This document shows, one piece after another, positions 1 through 17,188 of a stretch of DNA of 64,000 bases (the stretch's first letter is position 1; each line of letters opens with the position of its first letter). Source of the stretch: Cerioporus squamosus (Eukaryota > Basidiomycota > Agaricomycetes > Polyporales > Polyporaceae); NCBI GenBank assembly GCA_022592435.1, contig JABYQS010000057.1, positions 124,001 to 188,000 on the forward strand. Reading direction: 5' to 3'. The notes beneath the pieces were generated by a model. It had not been told where the DNA came from. It did no database searches and saw only the letters and a list, made by a program, of their open reading frames with translations. A program made the translations under genes and the position numbers.

Positions 1-509
1 CAGGACCAGTCCCTTGGAGGGCAGAGCCGACCTTCTTGGCCGCTTGTTGAGGCTGCTTGCGAGCGTGCACCACGCGAAGCTCAAGAATGCAGTCGGGGAG
101 ATGTTGTATGCCATCTGCGACTCCGATGGTACGTGCTTTGGATCGGGATGCTGGGCAGGCATCTGATTGCTAACGGCTCGCGTGCTGTACAGCGAGCACG
201 CTTGCCTCATACGTCGGGTACGGCAACGTCGCCGGTTTCTTGTTCAACAAGGGCATCATGAGCGCCCCTCCTCCCCCAGCGGGATCCAGCGGCGCCTCCG
301 CTCCCACTACGACGCCGTCGGGTGCTCCCATCAACCCTATCACGGGCGTCGTCGAGAAGCCTACGGCGCCCATCGAGATGTCAGAGGAGGAGAAGGAGCG
401 CGAGGCCGAGAAGCTGTTCGTCCTCTTCGATCGCCTGGAGAAGAGCGGTGCCATCCCGAAGGAGTCGAATCCCATCCGACAGGCCATCCAGCAAGGCAAG
501 CTCGGTTGA
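1..509 (+). CDS. ric8: Ric8/synembryn, C-terminal part (gene cut by window start)
   Basis: Partial gene; only the 3' end is inside the window. Frame 2 is open from the left edge to base 128. A 64-bp intron (129-192, GTACGT...ACAG) follows, and the second exon runs to the TGA at 507-509. The protein reads helical repeat sequence, then a conserved stretch (YVGYGNVAGFLFNKGIM), a Pro/Ser/Thr-rich linker, and a charged helix containing EEEKEREAEKLFVLFDRLE. This tail is characteristic of Ric8/synembryn, an armadillo-repeat chaperone and exchange factor that folds and activates heterotrimeric G-alpha subunits at the membrane. The family assignment rests on recalled conservation of this C-terminal region and has not been searched. 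It is convergent with the phosphatase gene that follows. Confidence 0.75.
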
Positions 510-889
510 GCTCCTGCGCGCGAATTATCCAGGTTTGAGAGTTGCTTGCTTGTTGTCCATATCGACTGGGGCCGTCATAAGATTATTGCCAGGTACGCTG
601 CTGGCCGTATATACCTTTCTTCAGTCACATACCATGTGTTCTGTACATACTCTCTCGACCGCATGCCTCTCTTGCATCTGCATCCGCACACATCCCTGAT
701 TACGATATTATTTTATCGTCTAATGTAATGTCTTGATCCGTGCTCTGCGCTAGTTGGCTGCCATGCTTGTATGATCGCTCTACGGACTTGTCTCATCTAT
801 ACCAGATCTCCTGCACCGCAGGAACATATCTCTACGTCCCAGCTGGATCCGCGAGCCTCACACGGCGGCCATCCGTCTCATCTGAACGC
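510..889. other. intergenic, between two convergent 3' ends
   Basis: Shared 3' flank of the Ric8 and phosphatase genes. It is AT-richer than the genes around it, with TA-rich runs near 700-730. I saw no convincing gene in it. Confidence 0.6.
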
Positions 890-1771
890 TCACGACACCG
901 TCTCCGAAGACGTTGGCTCCGCCTCGCCCTCCTGCGCGACCTTCTTCACGGGCACCAGCCACGCCTCCCCGTCCGCGTCCTCCGCGTCCTCCACGGCGAA
1001 CGTGTACTCGCGCACCTCGACGTTCGCCCACGGCTCGTGCGTGTTGCGCCCCTTCGTGATGTACCGCAGGCAGTCCCCGTGCGCGACGACGGCGATGTGC
1101 TGCTCGGGCCGCGCGCGCAGCCACTTGCGCACCCAGCGTGCGCGCGCGACGATCGCCTCCTCGGTCGCGGCGTAGAACCCGGCCTTGGACGTCCAGTCGG
1201 GCGTGAGGGTGGAGAAGTCGATCCCGGCGAACTCGGGGTCTGCTTCTAGGACCTCGCGAGCCTGCAAGTATAGGCACCATTGGCATGGGCATAGGGTGGG
1301 GCGAAGATAGGTTCGGACAGGGAGAGGAAGGACGTACGGAGCCAGTGTCGCAGGGGAGGTTGTTCACCTCCTGCAGCTGCGGCAACACGATGATGGGCTT
1401 TCCCTCCGCCTCGAGACGCTTCCTGAGCTCCGCGTAGCCGATGACGGTCGTTGAGAGCGTCCGGCGGAGGCCGCTGGTGACGAGGAGCTCCGCCACGGCT
1501 TGGATGTTGTCCTTCGTGGTCTGGTTCAGTGAGGCGGCTTGCTGGCGACCGCGGACGGTGAGAGGCGCGTCGTGAACTGAAGAGCTGTAAGTCTCTCTGC
1601 ATTTGCTAGTGTAGACAGGAAAGCTACTGACTAGAGTAATCCTCATTGACGCTGTAGCAGTACGTGTGATCAGTGTCTGCATCATGCTGTCATGAGAACA
1701 GCATTCACTCACTTATGTTCCGCTTCTGCGTGTCTAGTGAGGTATATATGCTTCGCAGTTGCTTTGACCAT
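890..1771 (-). CDS. histidine phosphatase (phosphoglycerate-mutase-like)
   Basis: Four exons, read on the minus strand from ATG at 1771. Exon 1 carries the catalytic motif TRHAEAEHN, where the first His is the phospho-acceptor of the branch. A short second exon, an exon beginning HDAPLTVRGRQQA, and a last exon with the second His motif (AHGDCLRYI) follow. The splice joins keep phase: EHN/TDHTYC, NEDYS/IHDAPLT and CDTGS/AREVLEA. The product is about 230 residues, a normal length for the fungal PMU1/YOR283W-like group, which act as broad-specificity phosphomonoesterases. The RHA start differs from the textbook RHG but is common in fungal members. No signal peptide is visible, so it is probably cytosolic. 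The substrate cannot be told from sequence. Confidence 0.8.
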
Positions 1772-2016
1772 GTCTATGATGGGTATGTCGGTGACGTGGA
1801 GGTGGTGGTATGTGGACAACGAGGTCGTTGGGGAATCGATGGACTCAGCGGTCCGAGGAGTCACCGCACCTGTCCTATGACGTCAGCATCTACCAAACGC
1901 TCATGCAGGTCCGTACACATACCAGTATTGTTGGTCGTAGTACGGTCAATGACCCTGTATCTGTATAGAAGAGCTCCGGATGCAGCGGAGCTGTTGTGCG
2001 AAGGATGATTCCCTAT

Positions 2017-4040
2017 CTACGCCCAGGTGCCCGCTGTAACCCTCGGCCTCCACTTGCGGACGACGACACCGACGCTGACAGGACCGATAAGCGTGCACAA
2101 TAGGATAGCCCATATAGCCACCAGAAACGCCTCGTCTCCCAGCAGTCCAGAAGCGCGTGGGTCCGACGACCCACCATCCGATCCCGTACGGGCAAGTTGG
2201 GCGATCAGCAGGCCGATCTCGCCTCGAGAGACCATGGCGACACCCATGAAGACTGCGGGAGGAATCGACGCGGTCGTCTGCTGCCATGCTGATGGCGTTC
2301 TCATGTAATCCTTGCGGCTTTGACTCGTGGCGGCTGCATGCATATGGATCCGCTTCTCGCCATGGCCTTGGTCAGCTGAATGTATAGCGGCGCTCGGGAG
2401 GGCCTCTGTCTCTTGCGATGGTGCCGCCTGCGTGAAGTCGTCGGATATCTCGGCGAGAGAAGCAAGCGTCTTAAGCGGAGAGGACAAAGTCGTCGTGTTC
2501 GGGTAGGAAAGCTGTGGACGAACATCATTGTTGCGGGATAAAATAGGATGGGTAGACCGACAGCGAGTTTGGCGAGACACATCAGGACGGAGTAGACGAT
2601 GCCTCTCCAAAGGACAGTTGGCTGCCATAGGTCCAGAAAGGGCTTGATAACCGATCATGAGTGTGAGATCGAACGAAGAGCAGGGCGACTTACGATCGCG
2701 AACCCGATACTTGCGAAGAACAGGGGAAGGAGGAGGTAGCTCTGCAAGGGGCCAATCATACGAGCAAATGACCCCTCGAAAGAGAGTTCGCGCTCCCTAA
2801 ACTTCAGGTCCTCTCTGACGGATGCATCTGCAGAAGAACCGGAGGATGTCGTAGGGCCAGGCGGTTTAGAGATGTATGTCAGAATGAGGCCTGCCACGTA
2901 GGCACCGTAGAGCACGCTTGTTTCGGTATCTGGTACCACTTGTCAGCGACTATCGCAAGACCGACACCAACACACACAACGCACAGTTCGTGATGGCAGC
3001 CATGGCACTGACAGTTAAGACCATGAGGAGTAACTTGACCGCGTCCGCGTGTGGCTCTGTTCCCCATCCGTCTTCCACTCGCGCAAGGGAGAAAATGCCC
3101 CAAGGCTTCCCTGTCCGAGCTGGAGCACACCAACGTTCCCCTATACCACTGCACCAGAAGAGCGGGCGTAGGATGAACCGTGCCACGAGACATCCTACGA
3201 CGGCGATCAGTGTAGACGATAGTAGTGGGCGGACGATAGTCCACGTGAGGTCGCTACGACCACTGTTGGACTCCGGGTCGATGGACGCCAGCGCAGGTAT
3301 GAGGGACGCAATAACGAGACCGATCACGTCGTCTATGATCGCTGCACTGATGAGCACGGTCCCAATCCGCGATTGCTGGAGGAAAGGCTCGGGAGGGAGT
3401 GTCGGTGTGGACGAGTTCCCGCTATCCGGGCCAAGAGCTGTGTTGGCGAGAGGTATTGAAGCGTCCTCACTCGGCCGCGCTGAGTCCGGAGTGCGCGAAG
3501 ACATCTTCTCAGTTGCATTGCTCGACTTCGTGACGCTGTTGAGCGCGGCAAGCGTGGTCCCGAGACTGGTGGAGGACAAGGCCGCACCGGCCGCGAACGC
3601 TTCCAGAGGTCGATATTCAAATCCTGCCTTGAGCAGCGCAAAGGAGAAGGCGATAGGCAACCCGATACCGGTGAGGGCACAGACAATGGAGAGGGGCAGG
3701 TTCGAGAGCAGGATAGGTAGATTGGTCGAGAGGCCGCCTGGTAGACAGCCGGTCACCGTCAGTACTAGTAGCATCCCCCTGGGTGAGAGACTTCCGCACC
3801 TTCAAATATAACCAGAACAAGGCCGAGATACCCAAGTGCGGTGAATGTCGACTCCCAGCTCGTGGGAAGCAGGCCGGTCAGTGGGGAGCCATAGATGATA
3901 CCGAACGCTATCTCAGCCACAATGCCAGCATGTAGAATGTAGTCTGAGGCAGTCCCAGTGATTTTCAAGAGATATAGAAACGACGCGAGGACTAGGAGAT
4001 GGATCACAGAGGGTTCCTCGTAATTCAGTGCTTGAGGCAT
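2017..4040 (-). CDS. Kha1-type monovalent cation/H+ antiporter (CPA2 family)
   Basis: Multi-exon membrane protein starting at ATG 4040. The N-terminal EEPSVIHLLVLASFLYLL, the segment LGLVLVIFEGGLSTN across an intron (3799-3738), ALSSTSLGTTLAAL and IIDDVIGLVIASLIPAL (with the paired Asp of the ion site) are diagnostic of the fungal Na+(K+)/H+ exchanger domain. The C-terminal part has PPAVFMGVAMVSRGEIGLLI and a last helix before the TGA. Yeast Kha1 is an endomembrane K+/H+ antiporter that affects pH and K+ balance; a similar role is inferred. The Asp/Ser/Pro-rich insert in the middle is long. The join near 2520-2570 is unresolved (see findings). It is divergent from the lipase, with 364 bp between start codons. 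Confidence 0.85.
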
Positions 4041-4404
4041 TAGGATGAGGTTGTGCTCGCAATCAACGCGGTAAGTATGCCACGTCACGCCGACGGGCTG
4101 CAACTGGACTCCCGCCGTGTGTTAACGTTGATGTCGGTGAGTGGGATGATGTTCTTGTACTAGTACAAGCTGGCGCAGTAAGGGCCGCTACCCTAGGGGG
4201 CGCTAATTCTCTTCTCACGGAAACGGCCGGACAGCTTGGCGTGGTGGCTGTGACGTGGATCCCTCGTGATTAACGCGACCCTCAAACGCGTAACGTTTCC
4301 ACCTTCACCACGAACCACCAGCACCTCGTCCACCACGTTCTACCTCCCCGTTATAAGTTTCTAATCAACACATAGGCCCCTCTTGCTGGTTGCGTGACTC
4401 TTTC
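4041..4404. other. divergent promoter region, antiporter / lipase
   Basis: Non-coding stretch between two outward-facing start codons. It should contain both promoters. I saw no clear TATA box and no ORF of note. Confidence 0.5.
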
Positions 4405-7005
4405 ATGCTATCGAATTGGGACAAATACGGCCGCCTTAGCCTTGAAATCGCCTCCACGGCCACCTCTATAGGCTTCTCTACCGCGAAAGCCTGCACTAAG
4501 CTCGGGGTTCGTATGCAGCCAACCTATCCGAGTTGAACAAGCGTACTGATAATTTCTTCAGTTCTCTATTACCCGCGGAGTAGCGTCCACAGCTGCAGGG
4601 CTCACCGGCAACGTTATCGACTATGCTTTGTTCGGAGGAAATGCCGGAGCCGGTGAGCTCTTCGGCGGAGCAGTCTCATCCGCTATCTCTGCCGTCGAAT
4701 TCGTTGCTCTCGCTCCCATCCTCTTGGGAGAGTCCCTCACATCAACGGGACTAATTGCAGCGCACTCTTCTTTGTCCATGATCACCACCATCTTCCCGGG
4801 TAGCGACGAAGCTAGCTTCTCACTCGCGAGCTTCGTCAATCTGGTCCGGCGCGAATGGAACGATCCAGCGGAAAGCCACGTACTTCCGGAGGAAAGATAC
4901 GGCGTCGTCGAGATCATCAGAGCTCTCGCGGGCTTTGCTGCGCTTCAAGGCGTCACCAGCGAGTGGCAGGAGAAGCGGTGGTTCAAGTTCATGAAAGAGG
5001 TCCCCGTTCACGACGATGCAAGCACGTTCGCGCGCAGGAAGCGCGTGGACTCTCGTGTCACAATCACGGGAGATACTACGTACTCCCGCCGTTCGGGGCA
5101 AATCGTCACCGCCGAGATCAACGAGGTCCTGCCAGGATCGTTCCCTCCTGGCCAAACAGCAGCCATCAATGCTGCTGCACAACCCACCCGCGGCGCACTA
5201 CCTCGCTCCTCCGGCACACCACACCTCTCTGCCAGCCGTCGACCACCGACGACCCTCCCGACAGAGGAGTTGAAGCAGACTCTACGCAGACTCTCGAAGT
5301 TGGTGCTGGCTGGCTACGGCGGTCCGAGCTTGTTATTCTTCGGCGTATCGCTATCCCCATGGGAGAACGAAGATCGAAAGGAACAGACGAGACTCGCAGA
5401 TGCCATAGATGCTTCGGAGAAGGAGGCTGCCGGAGAAGATGGGAGCTCAAGGCCGACTGAACCGAACATGCCTGGCGCATCGTCGTACTCGTGGTGGAAC
5501 GTGCTCATGGGCAAGCATGACCACGACATATTCCTCAATTGGGCCAAGACGCACTCATCGTCGCCCGAGCCTAGTGACTCTTCCGAGACTCAGGTATGTC
5601 CTCAAAGCTGTGAGTAGTGGGCTATTCGCTCATATTTCTGTAGACACCTCATCCTCCCCCGACCGCGCACGTCAGCTCCGATAACCACATGCCTCGCTTT
5701 TGGGTCCTAACTGACCACGTCAGGCGCGAGGTTGTCCTCGTCATCCGGGGAACGATGAGCTTGAACGAGCTCGCTGTGGATCTGACTTGCGACCCAGCAC
5801 CGTTCACCCTTCCCACCATAGACCACACAAGACATTCATCCTCCGCCTCGCACTCATCGGCACCCCGGGAGAAGGAGCAACAGCACGCGCGGGAGCCCAG
5901 TCACGACGAGATTGATGAAGAGGTCGAGAACATCCCGGGCTCCTTCCCGTTCCCGATGGACCTCTCCGTGCCGTTCCCTCGCTCCCGCAAGGACACTGAG
6001 AAATCAAGATCATCAGCGTCTTTCACGAGGTCCCGGCTGGTATCGGAAAGCGGAGAAGAAGGCGCATACATCGTGCATGGTGGAATGTTGAAGATGACGC
6101 GCGCAATGGGTGGTCCGGGCAAGCCTGTGCAGATCGCTGTCCGAGATGCATTGAAACGGAACAAAGGCTACTGTGCGTCTGCCTTAAATTGCTATGCCCG
6201 CGGATGACTTATCTGACGTACAATTTTGCAGCACTCGTCCTCTGCGGTCACAGTCTCGGCGCAGGCGTTGCGGCTCTGCTAGCACTGGTGAGGTCCTTGG
6301 TGGTATATCAGCGTCTCTTCCTTGACTGAAGTGCCCTTGCAGATGTGGGCCTCACCTGAGACTCGGCTCACTCATCGTGCCTCCGGCCTTCCCACTAACA
6401 GGAGGGTCTCAGCGTACTGCTTCGCTCCCCCATGTGTCGTTTCGCCCAGGCTCAGTGCAAGGGCAGCCGCCTCTGGACTGATCGTGTCCTTCGTGTACGG
6501 CCACGACATCGTCTCGCGACTCTCGCTGGGTAGCGTGCGCGACCTGACTCGCGGCGCGGCTTGGCTCTGTGCTGCTGAACATCGGGAGGGCGATAAAGAG
6601 GAAGGCTACTCGAGCGTGACGAAGAAAGCACTGAAGTACAAGATGGGGAGGGGAGAAGAGGGCGATGAGGAATGGGTACGTCCCTCAGGCAAACTCAAAG
6701 ATCTAATCGCGTCGTTCTGAGATATGCTCTTGTAGTTCCTCGCAGTCCGCAAGACGCTTGAAGCTAACATGCAGATGGCCGATCTCTTCCCGCCCGGCAG
6801 GGTCCTCTGGGCTCTGCGAGACGGCGACCTCCACCGCGCTCACCGGCTCGGAGCAGACTCCGGCCGGAGCTCATCAAGCGAGAAAGTGCGCCTTTTCGAG
6901 GTCGTCGATGTTAAACAGGTCTTCGGGCAGATCATCTTCGCTCGGGATATGCTGAGCTCCCACCTCCCGCATCAGTATGATCGGGTCCTGCACGAGTTAC
7001 TGTAG
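4405..7005 (+). CDS. class 3 lipase, sn1-specific diacylglycerol-lipase type
   Basis: Six exons from ATG 4405 to TAG 7003-7005. The protein has an N-terminal region with Gly/Ala-rich hydrophobic stretches, a long Ser/Pro linker, then the alpha/beta hydrolase core. The oxyanion segment is LVIRGTMSLNELAVDLTCD. The nucleophile elbow GHSLGAG lies just after the intron ending at 6231. The acid is probably the Asp in VYGHDIVSRLS (near 6500) and the base His lies in SSHLPHQYDRVLHELL at the very end. All triad residues are present. The layout matches fungal homologues of DAGL/SPAC-type lipases, which cleave acylglycerols at membranes; the substrate is inferred. The exon 4 start (CAG/C ACT CTC) is set by the need to keep the GHSLGAG frame. 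Confidence 0.85.
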
Positions 7006-7259
7006 ACTTAGAGAGTTCTGACATGGCCCTCCATGACATCTGTGTAGCATACCATGGCTTGTACGATACCTCTGCATCCTCGACTCGTCTCTTTCCATGT
7101 ATCTCTCCACGCTAGTAGTCCCCCGTAGTCCCTCGTAACCTCTCATAGAAACATTGGCAGCAATCAGCACATGCGACTTGCATACATCTCAGTTATAGCC
7201 TACATTTCTCCTGACATACTGCTGCTGATCGGACTCTTTCCCCTCCGGATCCTGTACGC

Positions 7260-7836
7260 CTAGAGCGACGCCAGATACTCCTCTATAACCTCCACAATAA
7301 CCTCATGATCCTCTTGCATCGTCAGCCCGCTGACCACGATAACGCCCACGACGCCCTCCACGTCCTTCACGCGGATCGGAAACCCGCCGCCATGTATCGC
7401 ATACTCGCCCGCGCGCTCCCCCAGCATGAACTTCGCGCGGAACGCGTCCTCGTTCCCCGCGAACTTGTTGTGCAGGAACCAGGTGCTCGTGCCCCAGCGC
7501 AGGACCGCCGCCCGCTTGCGCGCGACCCATGTGTCGTTGTCCGCCGTCGTCCCGCGTGCGGTCGTGCAGTGGAAGAGCAGCTGCGCGTGCGCGGCGAGCG
7601 TGATGTTCACCACTGCCGGCTTTGGGGAGGCCTTTTGGAGGCGGGCGCGGAGGCGCGTCCCGAGCTCCCAAGCGGTGTCAGCTGTGAAGTGGGGGAGGAT
7701 GCAGCGCTGCTCCTCAGCGGCGATTTCCTCGAGCTGTAGTGATATGATATGAATAAGTATGCTATGTGCTGAGAGTATGAGGCATGCTCACCGTGCGCGG
7801 TGGTGCGCGGATCTGGACGGGTTCTGCGTGGCTCAT
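7260..7836 (-). CDS. UPF0303 / HbpS-like protein related to yeast Ybr137w
   Basis: Two exons from ATG 7836. The first encodes MSHAEPVQIRAPPRT. A short intron (about 7735-7791) follows, then LEEIAAEEQRCILPHFTAD and the conserved core with WVARKRAAVLRWGTSTW, GEYAIHGGGFPIR and VVGVIVVSGL. These are the hallmarks of the DUF336/UPF0303 fold, about 170 residues, full length. Yeast Ybr137w forms oligomers and has been linked to the Get tail-anchored protein delivery system; bacterial relatives bind haem. The role here is inferred by family only. No signal peptide is visible, so it is likely cytosolic. The His in the GGGFP region is part of the conserved motif. Confidence 0.8.
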
Positions 7837-8172
7837 TGCGATTATAACTGGAAATGAGATCGAGTCGGTCAGGCAAGCCTGACTGCGCAAAGGAGGTACA
7901 TCGGACTGACCTGAGGAGACGGACTGCGTTGAACCTAGTCAGTGGTAGCTAGCTCGAAGATGCAGGACCTTGAAGGCTACTTATCGTCACCGCTATCGAT
8001 GCAGCTCGCTGAGTCAGACGGTCTACCCAGTTATCCGATTCGTCAGTGGCGTCTGTCGTCGAGGTTAACTTGGAAGGGTCCTAGAATCTTCATCTTGCAA
8101 CGGGGCCATGCCGCGGGATGATGCAAAACGTACATATTCCTCGACAACGAAAGTCCATAGCAATATACATGA

Positions 8173-9402
8173 TCAGTCTTTCTCCGCATACGCCAAGAGG
8201 TGCTGCTCGATCTCCGCCGTATCCATGACTCTCCACTGTCCCCGCGTCCTCGCGTCCTCCTCCTCGCCCTCAGAAACAATACCAATCTCGACCTCGTCTG
8301 CCTTGAAGTCGGTGGCATGTACTGTGGAGATGGCCTCGATCGCCATCTACATTCTGTGTTAGCGATCTCACGTCAAGGTCAGAACGCAAAACTAACCTCG
8401 ATGACCTCCGCGCGCGAGAGCGTCTTGCCTGCGCGAGTAGCATCATCAGCGCCACGACCGGAGTCAAGCTTCTTCCACTTCTTCTCTAGGTGGTTCATGG
8501 CCTCTTGCTGTTTCTGGCCTGCTGCCGTTGCATGGAAGCCGACGAAGTATCCGGCGGGATCAAGCTTGAAGCACTGTGGTCCGAACTCGGGGTCGGCGCC
8601 GATGAGGATCATGGCTGGGAACCGACAGAGGTTAGACGACCGACACTACGAAGAGGGAACAGAACTGGGAATGGCAAAGTGTCGCCGATGTGCTCATAGA
8701 GAGCGTAAACTCGGCGAGTGTACATGACCAGGAATGTGATGAAAGTGAAAGGCAGTAGGACGCACCGATACCAAGCGGCCGCATCGCTGCGCGCTGCGTG
8801 TAGACTTGGTTGATGTTCGCCATCCGCCTGGCGAGCGCATCCGGGGTGATCTCATAGCCGTACTTGTAACGGAAATCTGCTGCCTCCGAGCGTGCGCGCA
8901 TGACTTGCGCTCTTGCGTCAGCTGCGCAGAGTACCAGTGTTTTCAGAGCGCAGGACGATGAGAGCAGGTGCGAAGGAGGCGTACCGATCAAGCCCGTCAT
9001 GACACAACCAATTGTCGGCGTGATGCTGAAGAGGTGGGTGACGGTAGAAGCATCGAGGAGCTTGTCCTAGACGTAGCAATACATCCATGAGGATCTTGGA
9101 GGCAAGGTGCCACAGACAATGGATTACTCACCGGGACCTTCTTCTGGGTAATGACTACCGCGGTATCTTTCCCTCGTACGGCAATAGCAGTATGTCCAGA
9201 GCCAGAGATGGCCTTGAACGCGTACTCTATTCAAACGTTGTGCTCAGTGTAGTCCCTTGGGCTCCGGATGCTTCTGACACTCACCTACTTGGTAGAGCCG
9301 TCCCTCGGGAGAAAAGACCGTGAGGTATCTGAGAGCATGTCAATAGCTTTCGTATAGAATGTTCAACTTAAAAGCATACCTGTCGTAAGAGGTCCTGGAC
9401 AT
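8173..9402 (-). CDS. SCL1: 20S proteasome subunit alpha-1 (Scl1/PSMA6)
   Basis: At least six exons from ATG 9402 (MSRTSYDR) to TGA 8173. The N-terminal alpha-subunit signature [16 protein letters not shown] is split by an intron after [41 protein letters not shown] and [13 protein letters not shown] follow. The segment [18 protein letters not shown] and the end [16 protein letters not shown] identify the alpha6/PSMA6 (yeast Scl1) subfamily rather than the other alpha subunits. It forms part of the outer ring that gates the proteolytic chamber in cytosol and nucleus. Its C-terminus carries an acidic insert ([12 protein letters not shown]), as fungal members often do. It is divergent from the Pol III large-subunit gene with 290 bp between starts. 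Confidence 0.92.
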
Positions 9403-9692
9403 GGTGGGCGATGGAGAGGAAGCACGTACGGGAGCGCGGACTGGACGCGCAAGTCGACGCGTGTGTCTCAACTCCTAGCATAGGGTTAGGACTACAGGCT
9501 CACGTGACCATAGCCTGCAGTCATTTTCGACTCTGAATGCGGCACTGACATCCGACTCGTCCACTTCCTCTCCTCTCGCTTTCTCGGTCGTCTTGCTGCT
9601 GTACTTCTTCACCGGTCTACGCGGAGGTTCGGGTTTGGACGTGCTCAGGAGAGAATACAGTTCGCGGACGGCGCGCGGGAGGAGCAGGCAAG

Positions 9693-14979
<5,287 letters not shown>

Positions 14980-15215
14980 AGTTATATCAGCATCTGTTGT
15001 ATTTTATGGAGCATATGTACGTTACTTCTGCACATCTAACAATGTCCACCTTCCTGCGATCCCGGTCATAGTTGGCGATGGAAGGATTGCTTCGAAGCAC
15101 GTAAGCACAGTTCTTTTTTGACGGGAGCTTCCAGAGCTTCCACGGCCACGCGCGTGAGGTGCTATCAACTCCAACCCCCATCTGCCGCAGCACAATCATT
15201 TCAACAGGACCACAC

Positions 15216-16768
15216 ATGAGCGCAAGGCAGGCTACTCGGTCGTTCGCGACGCATAACGGACCGACACCATCGCAGTCAGGACGACCACCGACCTTGTCTG
15301 TCACGCCGAACAACACCTGCATTCCGTACCCATCCACCTGTAGATTCAATCGACCCACACGGTCGTTATACCAGCCACCGACCAGCTTCCTGCAGACCTT
15401 TTCCTACACCGCGACGCGTGCTCTCCGTTTCACGGACTCCGCTCTACGGTACTACGTTAAGTCGCCGTCTGATGTCAGTCTTGGCTATGGCTACGAAAGG
15501 TGGATAAAGCGACCGGAGGAGGTACTCAAGCTGGACCCCATCCTCCGGTCCATCGAACGTGTCATACAGAAGAAGAATGTCGCTTCCGGACCTGGGAAGG
15601 GTGAGAAGTGGTTGAGCCGGATGGCCGTTGTGACTAGGAGGAAAATCATGACAAAGTAAGTCGCGCTATTACTGGCATCGGGTCAAGTAGTTGATGCGAG
15701 CGCGTCGAACATTGACTAGGATTCTGATGGCACCATACCAACAATACAGTGACACAGTCGAATTGAATGTGATGCTTGCCGGAGGAACACTGTACCTTGA
15801 GGGACATGCTCCTGACCCGCAACTATTGTATGTTCGTCACTCGACATTCCCTATGTTCATCCAGCTTACTCACCTCGGCTCAGGGAGGGGAGTATTTCAG
15901 CCAAGGAACGCAAACTCATGTACTATGGTTCCGCTTTCGAAGCATGGTCTACTTCATCGCGACCAGGCATTCCCGAAAAGCTCAATGGGCATCCTGCAGG
16001 ATGGAGCGGCGATGTGAACACCTACGTCCAGTGGCTCGCAGTTGCCGAAGGCAGGCTGGGAGACCATCGTATAGTCATTGGCGGAGAGCTTGATTGCGTG
16101 CGAGGTTAGCTTTGGCAGCACTGTCCTTCTGACTACGGCTAACCAAGCTCAGGCCGTTTCAATGGACGACCGAACACTTTGGTAGAACTGAAGACGACGG
16201 CGTCGATGCGGAGGACGGGGGACGAAGCTCGCTTCAACAAGTGCGCAGACCACTGGCAGTCGGAAGCGGAAACAAAGAGCGACTCACTGATTACGTCTCC
16301 ACTTCCAGGAAATTGCTAAAGTACTACATCCAATCATCCCTGATGGGTGTGCCAGTAAGTACACAAGCCCCAGTAACTCTAGCGACGTGCGTTTATCAGG
16401 TCTGTTGGCAGGAAATTGTCGTTGGGTTTCGTACATCCGCAGGCCAGTTGGTCACGACACGAACATACAAGACAGCGGAAATACCTCGACTCGTGCGCAA
16501 CAAACCGGGTGCATAGAGCCGCAACAGCTGTTGGCAATGGGGACAGCAGTTTTTGTCCTCTCTCCGGGCCATCCTCGCTCGTCAAGCTTCCTCCAGCAAG
16601 CCGGGCTCGGAGCCTCCAGCTCGAGTTTGGCGCGTCATCCTGGCACCCAACACAGGCGTCACCGTCTTTCCCCTGCAGAAAGGTAACATCGCGCGGTTAG
16701 GTGATGATGAGCCGAGGATTGGCTTCTTGCCTACATGGTATTTCAACCAGATCCGAACGCGCGCGTGA
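15216..16768 (+). pseudogene. Rai1/DXO decapping-nuclease homologue, copy 1, with in-frame stop
   Basis: Exons from ATG 15216 encode FTDSALRYYV, YGYERWIKRPEE, GTLYLEGHA (motif II), GWSGDVNTYVQW, IVIGGELDC (motif III, E-x-D) and TLVELKT (motif IV, E-x-K). These are the metal-binding motifs of the Rai1/DXO family, which removes aberrant 5' caps from nuclear mRNA. The frame then stops at TAG 16514-16516, directly after NKPGA. The same frame resumes and runs to a normal family C-terminus (VWRVILAPNTGVTVFPL ... IGFLPTWYFNQI) ending at 16766-16768. Copy 2 has Trp (TGG) at that point. The catalytic motifs lie before the stop, so a shortened enzyme is possible, but loss of the C-terminal strands probably destroys folding. 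Confidence 0.8.
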
Positions 16769-17188
16769 AATGCGAAGTTGAGCTACAGTCCGATGCATGT
16801 TGGGCATGACGTGTGCGCGCACGCCGGGACACCGATAGACGATCGGACTCCGTCGCATAGTCCAAGGTCTATAAGTAAGCAGCGCTCGTGTATCCAATTC
16901 GTGCATTAAGTCGGTTCAGTGATTCCACGGCATCATTGGTTGCAATGAGGTGGACATTGACTGCAGTAGAGAACTTGAAGTCTCGTCTTCCATGTGAGAC
17001 GGCAGTTGGTGACGTTCGGTCAGGAGAGGACTCACGTATGTATCTGTCGAAGAACCACGCTGACGAGCACCCGAGTCACCAGGACGGCGGTCGCGAACGC
17101 ATGACACTCAGCAAGAATAGCAATTCAAGTAGATGATGCGATATAGCTACATACAAACTCCTATATGGCTCCCGCAAGGTCGTGCCGC
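16769..17188. other. intergenic, convergent 3' ends
   Basis: Space between Rai1 copy 1 and the carboxypeptidase, which converge here. I recognised no coding signal. Confidence 0.5.

Noticed and set aside
858..1712. 284-codon minus-strand ORF
   Set aside because: Reads through introns of the histidine phosphatase and changes frame away from its conserved blocks.
2918..3811. 297-codon plus-strand ORF
   Set aside because: Antisense shadow of the antiporter exon; the minus strand has a clear conserved domain and the plus reading has none.
16490..16516. An intron that would remove the TAG of Rai1 copy 1
   Set aside because: The only GT-AG pair around it is about 25 bp apart, too short for a fungal intron, and would delete conserved residues.
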